Below the pieces are notes generated by a model. That model did not search any database, was not told the DNA's origin, and saw only the letters and a list, made by a program, of their open reading frames with translations. Below are positions 63,785 to 64,000 of a stretch of DNA of 64,000 nt, piece by piece. A program made the position numbers and the translations under genes. The DNA is from Lepidostoma basale (lineage: Eukaryota; Arthropoda; Insecta; Trichoptera; Lepidostomatidae): positions 718,370-782,369 of the forward strand of contig JAHDVF020001320.1 in the NCBI GenBank assembly GCA_022606425.2, written 5' to 3'. Numbering within the stretch: the stretch's first letter is position 1; every line of letters starts with the position of its first letter.

Positions 63785-64000
63785 ATCGCGTGAGGAACAC
63801 CAGAATAAGAGAGATATGAAGGCTGAGGATATTATAAGATGGATTAGATAGCGAAGGGAGGACTGGTATGGTCATGGCCAAAAAATGGATACCACTAGAC
63901 ATCTCTATATTGCACTATATATTCAACCGCACGGGACTCGTCCCCATGGAAGACCCCCTAAAAGATGGAAGGGACATCTGAAAATCCACCACACAGGAGG
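63785..64000 (+). mobile_element. LINE family F fragment (plus), runs off the window
   Basis: RVRNTRIREIYE, EDIIRWIR, stop, RREDWYGHGQKMDTTRHLYI and ALYIQPHGTRPHGRPPKRWK. It is the same family as 63398-63715 in the opposite orientation, 70 bp apart. Confidence 0.75.

Overview
This window looks like nuclear DNA from an insect. It is AT-rich, has a sparse gene with long introns, and carries dense fragments of non-LTR retrotransposons, tRNA-derived SINEs and Tc1/mariner, pogo and hAT elements. Lepidoptera is a weak guess from the style of the repeats; the sequence does not prove the order.

One host gene is present. It runs on the minus strand from the ATG at 41534 to the stop at 12955 and encodes a 578-residue member of the tetratricopeptide repeat protein 39 family (TTC39, related to yeast Iml2 and the DUF3808 family). 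I assembled it as 13 coding exons. All 12 introns are GT-AG, every junction keeps the reading frame, and the protein is collinear with TTC39B from start to end. Intron 1 is 14.7 kb and holds most of the transposon load. A probable spliced 5' leader begins near 41709, and a long, nearly transposon-free 3' flank (about 9.5-12.95 kb) is probably 3' UTR.

Layout. 1-9.4 kb: AT-rich intergenic DNA with LINE tails, a deleted pogo element and an inverted-repeat element. 9.5-41.7 kb: the TTC39 gene with its repeats. 41.8-64 kb: no recognisable host coding gene, two GC-richer islands that may be regulatory, and a dense mosaic of nested repeats. Several nested insertions can be dated relative to each other from intact target-site duplications: LINE D into LINE C, LINE A into a TIR element, and a 256-bp MITE into LINE A.

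The most interesting signals are: (1) a hammerhead-ribozyme fold with a complete catalytic core at 20171-20210, plus several decayed relatives of the type carried by Penelope-like retroelements; (2) a short (about 135 bp) SINE with two copies, each with a clean target-site duplication, whose 3' end is borrowed from LINE A and whose 5' end is an inverted version of that same end; (3) a LINE family (A) with more than 20 truncated tails in 64 kb, many ending in a CCCC-TTCG-GGGG hairpin followed by GTTA repeats; and (4) exact nested-insertion records. LINE family letters A-G are labels made for this window only.
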